Part shown: positions 8,235 to 16,294 of the stretch, piece by piece
Position numbering within the stretch: the first letter of the stretch is position 1
How the letters are laid out: each line of letters begins with the position of its first letter
Origin: Sphaerisporangium flaviroseum
Lineage (GTDB): Bacteria > Actinomycetota > Actinomycetes > Streptosporangiales > Streptosporangiaceae
Direction: 5' to 3'
Assembly (NCBI RefSeq): GCF_039537005.1
Contig: NZ_BAAAZR010000020.1
Span: 310,001 to 374,000 of the forward strand
Length of the DNA: 64,000 nt
The notes under the pieces: generated by a model
Databases searched by the model: none
What the model was told of the DNA's origin: nothing
The model's input: only the letters and a program-made list of their open reading frames with translations
Position numbers and translations under genes: made by a program

Positions 8235-8876
8235 ATGGTGCCAGATCAGGCTACGCAGGTGCGCCCCCCGGCTCCGCCGGCGTCCTGGATGCGTGATGCG
8301 CGCCTCGCCAGGAGGCTGTCGCTCGCCACCCTGGTGTGGCTGGGCGCCGAGAGCTTCCTCGGGCTGGCCGCGGGCTTCGCGGCCCATTCGGTGGCGCTGA
8401 TCGGGTGGGGCTGGGCGTCCCTGGTGGAGGCGCTGGCCAGCGTGATCGTCATCTGGCGCTTCACCGGGGGACGGCTCCACTCGCCGACGGCCGAGCACCG
8501 CGCGCGCAAGGCCGTGGCGATCAGCTTCTGGGTGCTCGCGCCCTACCTGGTGCTCCACGTCGCCTACGACCTGCAGGCGGGTCAGCGGTCGGCGCCCACG
8601 GTGCTGGGCATCGTCGTCACCACGATCAGCCTGGTCAGCATGCCGCTGCTCGGGCTCGCCAAGCGCAGGCTCGGCGCCCGCCTGGGCTCGGTTGCCACGA
8701 CGGGAGAGGGCACCCAGAACCTGCTCTGCGCCCTGGTGGCCGGAGGGGTGCTCGCGGGGCTGACGGCGACCTCGCTGGGCTGGTGGTGGCTCGATCCCGC
8801 GGTCGCGCTCGTGCTGGCGGCCGTCGCCGTACGCGAGGGCCGTAACGCGTGGCGCGGCCATTCCTGCCGCCACTGA
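8235..8876 (+). CDS. Cation diffusion facilitator-like membrane transporter
   Basis: The 213-residue protein has five to six membrane segments. The stretch SVALIGWGWASLVEALASV resembles the second CDF helix, with Glu in place of the usual Asp of HxxxD, and a later segment ends in WWLDPAVALVLAAVAVREG, the typical last helix of short actinobacterial CDF proteins. It lacks the cytoplasmic C-terminal domain of larger family members. The ATG at 8235 has GGGGG five bases before it; an earlier ATG at 8169 lacks a site. The probable role is proton-driven export of a divalent metal, but the altered metal site makes the substrate unclear. Confidence 0.65.
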   Translation: MVPDQATQVRPPAPPASWMRDARLARRLSLATLVWLGAESFLGLAAGFAAHSVALIGWGWASLVEALASVIVIWRFTGGRLHSPTAEHRARKAVAISFWVLAPYLVLHVAYDLQAGQRSAPTVLGIVVTTISLVSMPLLGLAKRRLGARLGSVATTGEGTQNLLCALVAGGVLAGLTATSLGWWWLDPAVALVLAAVAVREGRNAWRGHSCRH

Positions 8877-9145
8877 AGCATGACCACGGCCAGCTCAAGC
8901 CCCTGAGCGCGCAGCGCGACGGCCACCCGGGGAGCGGTGCCGGGGTCGGCCAGCGCACGGCACACCCGCCCGGCGACGACCACCTCGCGCACGCAGTCCG
9001 ATTCCCTGAGGGCCCGCCGGATCTCCTCGGGGCAGCCCGAGCCGGCCAGCTCGATGAGCAGCAGGTCAGGCCGCCGCCCGGCGAACGCCCGACCAGGCGC
9101 GGGACCGTCCGCCATCGCTTGGCGGGCCTCTATGGCCATCGACAC
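8582..9145 (-). CDS. Uncertain antisense-overlapping hypothetical ORF, possibly a gene remnant
   Basis: The part between about 9145 and 8877 shows coding-like third-position GC on the reverse strand (AIEARQAMADGPAPG, then LLLIELAGSGCPEEIRRAL). A GTG or ATG start lies at 9145/9139 with AGGGGG upstream. The frame then runs 295 bases into the 3' end of the CDF-like gene, where the transporter frame is clearly the real one. Either the ORF truly overlaps or its original 3' end was lost. I do not recognise the protein. Confidence 0.3.
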   Translation of the reverse strand: MSMAIEARQAMADGPAPGRAFAGRRPDLLLIELAGSGCPEEIRRALRESDCVREVVVAGRVCRALADPGTAPRVAVALRAQGLELAVVMLQWRQEWPRHALRPSRTATAASTSATAGSSHHQPSEVAVSPASTPPATRAQSRFWVPSPVVATEPRRAPSLRLASPSSGMLTRLIVVTTMPSTVGADR

Positions 9146-9202
9146 GAGCCGCCAACCCCCTGTGAGCCGCGTACGCCGTTCCCGCCCCACCGAAGCAGGA
9201 AA

Positions 9203-9259
9203 TATCGTGATCTGTAGGGTCACGATACATCGCGACGGGTCACCGCTCAAGATGTATCG
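9203..9259. promoter_or_regulatory. Two interleaved inverted repeats, candidate operator
   Basis: TATCGTGA (9203-9210) pairs with TCACGATA (9220-9227), and CGATACAT (9223-9230) pairs with ATGTATCG (9252-9259). Both pairs are perfect 8-base arms and share bases. They lie between the divergent ORF at 9145 and the gene at 9437, so they could bind a dimeric repressor acting on either. No regulator gene adjoins them. Confidence 0.35.
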
Positions 9260-9436
9260 CGTCAATGCGGCTAGGGCAGAAGTTATCCAAAGCCCCGGCA
9301 TCGATGCACGAAAAGATCGGGTTTTACCCGAATAACGCTTGCCGATATGGTTCCGTAAGCATTACCCGGGATCTCCCTATATGGTCGCTGCAAAGTGAGC
9401 CATGTTCGGAAAAGATCAATACCTTATGAGGACACC

Positions 9437-11239
9437 GTGGGCGGACGCCACCGCACAGACGAGCTTGAGGGCGGCTACAACCCTTATCAGGAGCCGTCGG
9501 GCCGCCGTCGCGCGGGCCGGGGCAAGGTGCTGGTGCCCCTCGCCGGTGCCGTCGCACTCGCCGTACTGTTAGGCGTCGCCGCATACGTGATCATGAGCCG
9601 CGACGCGGCCTGTGGTGACGACAAGCTGACGATGCGCGTCATCACCTCGCCCGACATCCAGCCGGCCATCAACAAGATCGCGACCGGCTTCACCAAGAAC
9701 GCCAAGCCTGTGAACGGCAAGTGCTTAGCGATCAACGTCGAGGCGAGCGATTCGGCCGGTGTCACGAACTCCATCGCCGGGTCGGGCGCCACCGCGGGCA
9801 AGTTCGACGCCGACCTGTGGGTGCCGGACTCGAGCCTGTGGGTGGCCAAACTGCGCTCCACGCCCAAGGGCTCGGGCATCTCCGCGCCCGTCGGGTCGAT
9901 CGCCCGTTCCCCCGTGGTCCTGGCCGCGCCCAAACCGGTGATCGAGAAGCTGCAGAGCGCCTTCGGCGAGCCGAGTTGGAGCGGCCTGATGTCCGCCGCC
10001 AACGCCGCCACGCCTGACGGTCTCGGGCGCAAGATCCGCGTCCTGCCGCTGGATCCCACGCTCAACGCGGCCGGGCTGAGCGCCCTGCTCGCCGGGGCGG
10101 GCATCCTCAAGGCGACCGGCGCCGGCGACGAGCAGCTTGTGGGCGTGCTCAGGCAGCTTTCGGAGAACGCGGTGAACAGCCCGGCGAACATGTTCGCCAC
10201 CATGGCCAAGCAGTCGTCGCGCGTCCCGATCGGCATCGCCTCCGAGCAGGGCATCTGGGCGTTCAACTCCAAGAGCAAGCCGGGCGAGGTCGTGGCGCTC
10301 TACCCGGCCGAGGGCACGATCAGCCTCGACTATCCGGTCATCGTGACCGCCAAGGACCAGGCCACTCGCGACGCCGCCAAGAGCTTCGCCACCGCGCTGA
10401 CCGGCGCGGAGGCCAAGAAGACCATCCGCGAGTTCGGCTTCCGGACGCCGGACGGCAAGGGCGGCAGCGCCATCAGCCAGGCGAACGGGCTCAACCCCGC
10501 GACGCCGCGGACCATCAAGATCCCGGACGCGGCCTCGGTCACCAAGATGTCGCAGGCGTGGTCCCGGCTCAAGCTCGGCGGGCGTCTGCTGGCCCTGGTC
10601 GACATCTCGGGCACCATGGCGCTGCCCGCCGTCGGCGCTCCGGGGGACCGTATGCGGCTGATCGCTCAGACGGCGATCGAGGGCCTGAAGCTCTTCCCGG
10701 ACAAGAACAAGATCGGCACCTGGATCTTCTCGACCAACCTGAACGGCAAGGGCGTCGACTACCGCCAGGACGTGTCCATCGGGCCCATCGGCGCGAAGAT
10801 CAACGGCGTGACCCGCAGGGACGTCATCAGCGCGCACCTCGCCCAGATCAAGGCGAAGCGCACCGGGGACACCGGTCTCAACGACACGCTCGCCGCCGCC
10901 TACGACAAGATGAAGGCCGAGTACGAGGCCGACAAGATCAATACGATCCTGATCTTCACCGACGGCGTCGGCAACGACGACCCCGACGGCGGCATCTCCA
11001 ACTCCGAGATCCTCAAGAAGCTTCGCGACGAGTTCGACGAGACGCAGCCGGTCAGCGTCATCATCATCGCCCTCGGGGCCAACGACGCCGCCGGACGGCG
11101 GCAGATGCTGGCGATCGCCAAGGCCACGCAGGGTCAGGCGTTCTTCCCGAACAACGCCCTGGAGATCCGCAAGGTCTTCCTGGAGGGCATCTCCCGCCGC
11201 CTCTGCGCGCCGAACTGCAATGGCACGCAATCGCAGTAA
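9437..11239 (+). CDS. Membrane-anchored solute-binding-like protein fused to a VWA domain
   Basis: The roughly 600-residue protein has a basic N-terminus, one membrane segment near residues 35-55 (VLVPLAGAVALAVLLGVAAYVI), then a periplasmic-binding-protein-like domain (about 60-370; TMRVITSPDIQPAI, LWVPDSSLW). A von Willebrand A domain follows from about 390 to the end, with a MIDAS motif DISGT (LALVDISGTMALP) and TDGVGNDDPDGG. Metal-dependent protein or ligand binding at the cell surface is the likely role. I prefer the GTG at 9437, with GAGGA upstream, over a GTG at 9395 without a ribosome site. A strong terminator follows, so it is probably monocistronic. Confidence 0.8.
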   Translation: MGGRHRTDELEGGYNPYQEPSGRRRAGRGKVLVPLAGAVALAVLLGVAAYVIMSRDAACGDDKLTMRVITSPDIQPAINKIATGFTKNAKPVNGKCLAINVEASDSAGVTNSIAGSGATAGKFDADLWVPDSSLWVAKLRSTPKGSGISAPVGSIARSPVVLAAPKPVIEKLQSAFGEPSWSGLMSAANAATPDGLGRKIRVLPLDPTLNAAGLSALLAGAGILKATGAGDEQLVGVLRQLSENAVNSPANMFATMAKQSSRVPIGIASEQGIWAFNSKSKPGEVVALYPAEGTISLDYPVIVTAKDQATRDAAKSFATALTGAEAKKTIREFGFRTPDGKGGSAISQANGLNPATPRTIKIPDAASVTKMSQAWSRLKLGGRLLALVDISGTMALPAVGAPGDRMRLIAQTAIEGLKLFPDKNKIGTWIFSTNLNGKGVDYRQDVSIGPIGAKINGVTRRDVISAHLAQIKAKRTGDTGLNDTLAAAYDKMKAEYEADKINTILIFTDGVGNDDPDGGISNSEILKKLRDEFDETQPVSVIIIALGANDAAGRRQMLAIAKATQGQAFFPNNALEIRKVFLEGISRRLCAPNCNGTQSQ

Positions 11240-11256
11240 GCGCGCGCCGCGTCCAG

Positions 11257-11304
11257 GCGCCCGATCCCGGCCCCTCACGGGCCCGGGATCGGGCGCTTTT
11301 TCTT
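11257..11304 (+). terminator. Intrinsic terminator after the VWA gene
   Basis: A perfect 14-base stem (GCGCCCGATCCCGG with CCGGGATCGGGCGC) is followed at once by a TTTTTCTTT run. It starts 17 bases after the stop codon at 11239. Confidence 0.92.
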
Positions 11305-11601
11305 TCCGCCGCCGGCGGGTGTGCGGGGCCCACGGGCGACGGAAGATCGCGATCTGTCACCGAGGACACCCCTACGCGTCACCGATCTTGACCCCACCCC
11401 TGCCTCCCCGAAACAGCAGTTTCACAAGTCACACCAGACCCTATTTTCCCAGGTCATACCAGATAATTATCAAACAATCTGGGGTGAACCCGGTCAGGGG
11501 AACGGGCGTCCTACGCGTGTGGGGCCTGGCGCGGGCAGGGGAAATTCTCGCGAACATGCGCGACCGGAAGCCAGGTACCCGTCCTGCGGGGAGGAAAATT
11601 C
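11305..11601 (+). other. Intergenic region upstream of the sigma factor gene
   Basis: These 297 bases are lower in GC than their surroundings and hold no credible gene. An inverted repeat, CCAGAT/ATCTGG with 12 AT-rich bases between, lies at 11459-11482. The end carries GGGGAGGA as the ribosome site for the GTG at 11602. No standard promoter stands out, so control by an ECF sigma (perhaps the encoded one) is possible but not shown. Confidence 0.45.
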
Positions 11602-13581
11602 GTGCCCGGATGGCCGAGCGTCGGCCGTGCCGACGATCAACGACTGGTGGAGGCTCTGCGCCGAGCGGACGGCCGCGCGGCGGACAGCCTCTACGACAGC
11701 TATGCCGACAGACTGAACGACTACGCCTACTCACTGCTCCACGACACCGACACCGCCGCGGACTCCGTGCACGACGCCATCGTCACCGCCCACGGCCGCG
11801 TGGGCGCGTTGCGCGAACCGGCGCGCTTCCGCGCGTGGCTGTACGCGCTGACGCGGTTCCAGTGCGCCACCCGCCGGGGCCGGACACCGGCCAACGGCAC
11901 AGAGCTGGAGCAGTACCTGGGGGTGCACGAGGAGGATCCCGAGCTCGCGGCGACCGTCAGAGAGGCTCTCGCCGAGCTCGGGGTCAAGGAACGGGAGGTC
12001 CTCCTTCTCGCCCTGCGGCACGAGCTGAGCACCTCCGAGACCGGGGCCGTGCTGGGCCTGAACTCGCGGCAGACCGGGAGCCGGCTCACCCGCGCCCGCG
12101 ACCACCTGGAGAACGCCGCCGCGGCGGTGATCCTCGCCAGGACCGGCCGTGCGCACTGTCCTGATCTGTCCGCACTGCTCGACTCCATCGAGGGCCCGCT
12201 CCCGCAACAGCTCCGGCGGCGCCTGACCCGGCACATCATCGGGTGCAAGGAGTGCACGGAAGGGCGCCACCGCCGGGTGTCGTCCGAGCGCCTGCTCGAC
12301 AGCGTCCCGGTGGCCTTCCCTCCCTTGTCGCTGCGCCGCAGGGTCGCCGAGACCTGCGCCCTGCCGGAGCAAGACGCGAGACGGACCGCCGCCATGGCGA
12401 TGGCCGAGGGGTTCGACAAGAACGGCTTCCCGCCGGCGGGCCCGGAGCGCCGCGCCAGGAGCGAGCGCCGCGGCGCCAGGGACGACCGCCGTACCCCGGT
12501 GGACCTGGCGCCGACCCCTCAGCACGGGACCGGGGCGCCGCACGGGGAGACCCCCCGGCACGGGATCAGAGCCGAGCACGCGGAAACCCCCCACCACGGA
12601 ACCAGGGCCGGGCACGGGGACACCCCCGGCCGTGGGAGCAGAGCCGGGCACAGGGACACCCCCGGCCGTGGGACCAGGGCCGGGCACGGGGACACCCCCG
12701 GCCGTGGGAGCAGGGCCGGATACGGGGAGACCTCTGCGGCCGGGCATGATGAGACCGCCGTTCACGCGGCCGGATCCGGATACGGAGAGGCTCTCGGGTA
12801 CGCGGAGATCGGCGAGCACGCGCCGAGGACCGGACGTGGCGGGGCGGGGCGGCGCGGCGCCAAGGGCGCCCGCAAGGCCTCGCGCAAGACGACCCCCGTC
12901 TTCGCCACCATCGCCTGCGTGCTGGTGGCCACCGGAGCCATGGTGGTGGCGACCGGGCAGGACGCGTCCACCCCCGACGGGGCGACACAGACCCTGCGCT
13001 TCCCCAGCCATACGCCCGGTGAGCTGCAGATCAGCTACGGCCCGCAGCCCACCGACGCGCCCCCCTCCTCTGAACCGCCCGCCTCGCCGACCGCCGCCGC
13101 GACGGCGAGAAGGTCCCCGTCCCCTGCCGCTCCGGGGGCTCCGGGCGCCACCTCCGCCAAGCCCCGCACGCCGGCCGCCACCCGCACTCCGACGCGGCCC
13201 GCCCCCACCCCCGCGGCCAAGCTCGTCGTCTCGTGCCCGGGCGCGCTCGGCGACGAGGACGCAAGTGTGATCCTTATCTCGGCCCGGAACGCGACCATCG
13301 CCTGGACGGCGAGCGCGACGGGCGGTCTGGTCGTGACGCCGGGGCAGGGCGTGCTCAAGTCCGGCGTCAAGACGAGGATCTCGGTGGTGGTCTCCGAGCC
13401 GGAAGAGGCCGGAGAGGGCACCGTGACCTTGCGTTCCGCTGCTGGGACCGCTTCCTGCCCGGTGACATGGGACGGTCAGGACCCGCCTCCGGCATCCGAC
13501 CCTCCACCGGACCGGCAACCGACGTCGGAACCGACCGCTTCGGCGACGCCGAGCGAGGAATCGAGTGGCGGTCCCACCTGA
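11602..13581 (+). CDS. ECF sigma factor with fused zinc finger, membrane anchor and outer domain
   Basis: The 659-residue protein begins with sigma region 2 (residues 1-90; RAADSLYDSYADRLNDYAYSLL) and region 4 (about 115-180; ALAELGVKEREVLLLALRHELS). A zinc-finger anti-sigma motif H-x3-C-x2-C (RHIIGCKEC, about 212-220) follows, then a Gly/His/Asp-rich repeat region (about 308-380), a basic stretch and one membrane helix (TTPVFATIACVLVATGAMVV, about 431-450). After a Pro/Ser/Thr linker, an all-beta outer domain with two Cys ends the protein. The build is that of ECF groups with C-terminal membrane extensions. It suggests a sigma factor that senses outside conditions directly and may be freed by proteolysis. 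The GTG start has an ideal GGAGGA site. Confidence 0.82.
   Translation: MPGWPSVGRADDQRLVEALRRADGRAADSLYDSYADRLNDYAYSLLHDTDTAADSVHDAIVTAHGRVGALREPARFRAWLYALTRFQCATRRGRTPANGTELEQYLGVHEEDPELAATVREALAELGVKEREVLLLALRHELSTSETGAVLGLNSRQTGSRLTRARDHLENAAAAVILARTGRAHCPDLSALLDSIEGPLPQQLRRRLTRHIIGCKECTEGRHRRVSSERLLDSVPVAFPPLSLRRRVAETCALPEQDARRTAAMAMAEGFDKNGFPPAGPERRARSERRGARDDRRTPVDLAPTPQHGTGAPHGETPRHGIRAEHAETPHHGTRAGHGDTPGRGSRAGHRDTPGRGTRAGHGDTPGRGSRAGYGETSAAGHDETAVHAAGSGYGEALGYAEIGEHAPRTGRGGAGRRGAKGARKASRKTTPVFATIACVLVATGAMVVATGQDASTPDGATQTLRFPSHTPGELQISYGPQPTDAPPSSEPPASPTAAATARRSPSPAAPGAPGATSAKPRTPAATRTPTRPAPTPAAKLVVSCPGALGDEDASVILISARNATIAWTASATGGLVVTPGQGVLKSGVKTRISVVVSEPEEAGEGTVTLRSAAGTASCPVTWDGQDPPPASDPPPDRQPTSEPTASATPSEESSGGPT
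12523..12738 (+). repeat. Six 36-bp tandem repeats inside the sigma factor gene
   Basis: Six in-frame units of 12 codons begin at 12523, 12559, 12595, 12631, 12667 and 12703. The later copies read RAGHGDTPGRGS with few changes. The last three are nearly identical at DNA level. The number of copies could vary by slippage without breaking the frame, changing the length of the linker between zinc finger and membrane. Confidence 0.88.
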
Positions 13582-13611
13582 TTCCTCACTCGACTGCACA
13601 TCTTGGGCAAT

Positions 13612-13638
13612 CCGGGGGTACCTTTTGAAGACCCCCGG
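13612..13638 (+). terminator. Hairpin after the sigma factor gene
   Basis: CCGGGGGT and ACCCCCGG form a perfect 8-base stem around an 11-base loop, 31 bases after the stop codon at 13581. No T run follows, so it is a weak or tail-less terminator candidate. Confidence 0.5.
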
Positions 13639-13755
13639 TCCCTGGAGTCCCAATCGTCTCGGGGGCATCAGTCGTTGGCGTAGGTAACGTGATTGACTAC
13701 ACAACGATTCTTGCCCTCAGCCAGGTAAACCATTGACCGGGTTAGGGCGTCGGCA

Positions 13756-13785
13756 TTGACGATCGCATAGCGTGGTTGGTCCTAT
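13756..13785 (+). promoter_or_regulatory. Candidate promoter for the polysaccharide locus
   Basis: TTGACG (13756-13761) and TCCTAT (13780-13785) are separated by 18 bases, and the downstream ATG at 13841 is about 48 bases beyond the expected start of transcription. Another TTGACC lies just upstream at about 13733. Confidence 0.45.
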
Positions 13786-13840
13786 GAGAGCAGCGATCAA
13801 CCATGCCTATGGGCGGCCTTGACCAGCGGAGCCAGGAGAG

Positions 13841-14212
13841 ATGCGTACGAACAGGACAGTGCTCACATGGGTGCTGGCGATCGCGTGCGCCGCGGGAGCG
13901 GTGATCGCGCTTGCCGATATCCATACTCCGGCACGCCTGATTCTGACGCCGCTGTTCCTTCTGGTGGTGCCGGGAGCCTCGGTCGTCGGACTGTTGCGTG
14001 ATCGTGACCCTCTCGCGGCACTAACGGTGGGCGCCGCCGCGAGTCTCGTTATAAACGTTCTTTTAGCCGAGGCCATGCTTTTGTTCGACGCCTGGTCCCC
14101 TCGCGCGGGAGTGGCGACCATCGCGGTGCTCGGTGGATTCATGTGGGTGCTTCGGTCTCTGTACCGGGGGAACGGCAGTGTGCACACCGAACAGGGGGCC
14201 GGGTCAAGGTGA
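13841..14212 (+). CDS. Small four-helix membrane protein of the polysaccharide locus
   Basis: The 123-residue protein is mostly hydrophobic, with about four membrane segments (VLTWVLAIACAAGAVIA; LILTPLFLLVVPGASVVGLL; AALTVGAAASLVINVLLAEA; GVATIAVLGGFMWVL). It has a good AGGAG ribosome site before the ATG. Its stop overlaps the GTG of the next gene (GTGA), so translation is coupled to the acyltransferase-like protein. I do not recognise a family. As first gene of the locus it may assist assembly of the membrane complex, which is inference. Confidence 0.72.
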   Translation: MRTNRTVLTWVLAIACAAGAVIALADIHTPARLILTPLFLLVVPGASVVGLLRDRDPLAALTVGAAASLVINVLLAEAMLLFDAWSPRAGVATIAVLGGFMWVLRSLYRGNGSVHTEQGAGSR

Positions 14213-15327
14213 ATGTCACGGTCGTTCGGCCTGGCGAGCTCGGAGCACCGGAGCTTGCCCGCTGGCGTGAACTACAGCATGCCGATCCATCACTGGACAA
14301 CCCGTTTCTCTCAGTCGAGTTCGCGCTGGCGCTGAGCCGGCTCCGCTCGTATGTCCGTGTCGCGGTCATCGAGGACGACGGCAAGGTGGCCGGATTCCTC
14401 CCGTTCGAGCGGCACGCCTTCGGCATCGGCAAGCCCCTCGGAAGCTGGCTGACCACCTGCCACGGCCTGATCTCGGTCCCGGGTCTCGAGCTTTCCGCCC
14501 GCGCCCTCCTGCGGGCGTGCGGCCTGTCGGTCTTCGACTTCGACCACATGGTCGCGGGCCAGCCCACCTGGACGCCCCACGAGTCGGCGGTGCGCCCGGT
14601 GCCGTTGATGGACCTCACCGGCGGCTTCGACGCCTACATCGACCACATCCGCGCCAACTCCCCGAAGAACTTCAAGACGGTTCGGTACAAGGAGCGCAAG
14701 CTCGCCCGCGACCACGGTGAGATTCGCCTGGAGTGGTGTGCCTCCGACCCCGAGTCGATGCGTACGTTGACGGCCTGGAAGTCCGACCAGTACCGCCGCA
14801 CCGGGCGGGTCGACCGGTTCGCCCAGCCGTGGATCGTCAAGCTCATCGACGAGATGCACGCCTGCGAGTCGCCGTCGTTCGGCGGTGTGCTGACGATGCT
14901 CTACGCCGGGGACACCCCGGTCGCGGGGCACTTCGGCCTGCGCACCCACAACACGTTGGTCGGGTGGTTCCCCGCCTACGACCCCGAGTTCGCCCGGTAC
15001 TCCCCCGGGATAATGCACCACTTGCGCATGGCGGAGCAGGCCGCGTCTCACGGTCTGGGCCAGGTCGACATGGGCAAGGGGGGCCGGGAGTACAAGGGCT
15101 GGCTGAAGAACGGCGTCATCCACGTCTCCGAGGGACGGGTCTCCCGCCCGTCGGCGACGGCCGCCGTCCACTGGATGGGACGGGCGCCTGTGAACAAGGC
15201 CCGCAACATCGTGGTGGACCGACCATCGCTCTATCGGCTGGCCGACCGGCTGCTGAAGGGCTTCGGACGGGTCCGCACCACCCTCCAGCCCGAAACCGTT
15301 GAAAAGGAACCCTCGGGGGTGCGCTGA
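14209..15327 (+). CDS. FemAB/GNAT-like acyltransferase (CelD/BcsL type), copy 1
   Basis: The 372-residue soluble protein aligns along its length with the gene at 25024-26106. Both share NPFLS/SPFLSPEF near the start, GFLPFERH, a central region with YKERKLARDHGEIR, SDQYRRTGR, and the late block PVAGHFGLRT, WFPAYDPEFARYSPG and MGKGGREYK. Such double-GNAT proteins are common in cellulose and exopolysaccharide clusters and are thought to transfer acyl or aminoacyl groups. The start is set at the GTG overlapping the previous stop, because it corresponds to the start of the paralogue. The acceptor is probably a lipid-linked sugar or the polymer, by context. Confidence 0.78.
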   Translation: MNVTVVRPGELGAPELARWRELQHADPSLDNPFLSVEFALALSRLRSYVRVAVIEDDGKVAGFLPFERHAFGIGKPLGSWLTTCHGLISVPGLELSARALLRACGLSVFDFDHMVAGQPTWTPHESAVRPVPLMDLTGGFDAYIDHIRANSPKNFKTVRYKERKLARDHGEIRLEWCASDPESMRTLTAWKSDQYRRTGRVDRFAQPWIVKLIDEMHACESPSFGGVLTMLYAGDTPVAGHFGLRTHNTLVGWFPAYDPEFARYSPGIMHHLRMAEQAASHGLGQVDMGKGGREYKGWLKNGVIHVSEGRVSRPSATAAVHWMGRAPVNKARNIVVDRPSLYRLADRLLKGFGRVRTTLQPETVEKEPSGVR

Positions 15328-15367
15328 TTTCTCCCGAGACAGCCCACCCCCTCTACTGCTCTGACCG

Positions 15368-15391
15368 GGACGGAGAAACCCCTCTCCGTCC
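15368..15391 (+). promoter_or_regulatory. Hairpin between acyltransferase and glycosyltransferase genes
   Basis: GGACGGAG and CTCCGTCC form a perfect 8-base stem with an 8-base loop in the 128-base gap of the locus. It may be an attenuator or an mRNA-stabilising structure. No T run follows. Confidence 0.4.
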
Positions 15392-15455
15392 AGTCGCGCC
15401 GGTCCTGTTGGCAGTCGCCGCCGATGTCAGACCGCCCGGAAGGACATCCCTCAAA

Positions 15456-16289
15456 ATGAGTCCCGAGATCACCAAGCACAACGGGAAACCTCAGCTTCAC
15501 AGCCTGAGGCCACTGCCGACAGTGGACCGTTTCACACCCCTCACCCCGCACCTCGCCATATCCCCGACCGTCAGCGTGGTCGTACCGGCCATGAACGAGG
15601 CGGAGAACCTTCCGCACGTTTTCGCCACGCTGCCCCACTGGATCCACGAGATCGTCCTCGTCGACGGCAACTCCACGGATGACACCGTGGCGGTCGCCCG
15701 CCGCCTGCGCCCGAACCTCCGCGTCATCCAGCAACGGGGGAAGGGCAAGGGAGACGCCTTGCGCACCGGCTTCGCCGAATGCACGGGCGACATCATCGTG
15801 ATGATCGACGCCGACGGCTCGACCGACGGCAGAGAGATCATCCACTTCGTCGGCGCGCTGGTCACCGGAGCCGACTTCGTCAAGGGCTCCCGGTACGCCA
15901 GCGGCGGTGGCAGCGACGACCTCACGGTCAGCCGCCGCCTCGGCAACAGCGTCCTGCGCGGCCTGGTCAACTTGATCTACGGCACGCAGTACACCGACCT
16001 GTGCTACGGCTACAACGCCTTCTGGGCACGCCATCTCGACGTCCTCGACCTCGACTGCGAAGGGTTCGAGGTGGAGACCGTGCTCAACATCCGCGCGGCC
16101 AGGGCGGGCTTGCGCGTCCACGAGGTGCCGAGCCACGAGCGCTGCCGCATCCACGGCGAGAGCAACCTGCGCGTCGTGCGGGACGGCTGGCGCGTGCTCA
16201 AGACCATCATGCGCGAGTGGCGGCGCCCTCCGGTCGAGGTCGCCCTCGCACCGACCGCGCAGCCGGCGGCCGACCAGGGCGCGGCATAA
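15456..16289 (+). CDS. Family 2 glycosyltransferase (polyprenyl-phosphate sugar transferase-like)
   Basis: The 277-residue protein has the GT-A start SVVVPAMNEAENLPHVF, the nucleotide-binding stretch EIVLVDGNSTDDT, RGKGKGDALRTGF and the metal-binding DADGST. It is closest by eye to dolichol/undecaprenyl-phosphate mannosyl or glucosyl transferases but has no C-terminal membrane helices. It would move a nucleotide-activated sugar to a lipid carrier or growing glycan on the inner face of the membrane. The ATG at 15456 has GGAAGGA about 10 bases upstream. The next gene begins five bases after its stop, which fits an operon. Confidence 0.85.
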   Translation: MSPEITKHNGKPQLHSLRPLPTVDRFTPLTPHLAISPTVSVVVPAMNEAENLPHVFATLPHWIHEIVLVDGNSTDDTVAVARRLRPNLRVIQQRGKGKGDALRTGFAECTGDIIVMIDADGSTDGREIIHFVGALVTGADFVKGSRYASGGGSDDLTVSRRLGNSVLRGLVNLIYGTQYTDLCYGYNAFWARHLDVLDLDCEGFEVETVLNIRAARAGLRVHEVPSHERCRIHGESNLRVVRDGWRVLKTIMREWRRPPVEVALAPTAQPAADQGAA

Positions 16290-16294
16290 CCGAA

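Noticed and set aside
12523..12738. CRISPR-like regularly spaced repeat
   Set aside because: The 36-bp units are contiguous, in frame and encode a repeat peptide, with no unique spacers and no cas genes nearby.
11731..13704. A 657-codon reverse frame across the sigma factor gene
   Set aside because: It mirrors the plus-strand gene and consists of Gly/Arg/Pro runs. The plus frame has sigma motifs and a good ribosome site.
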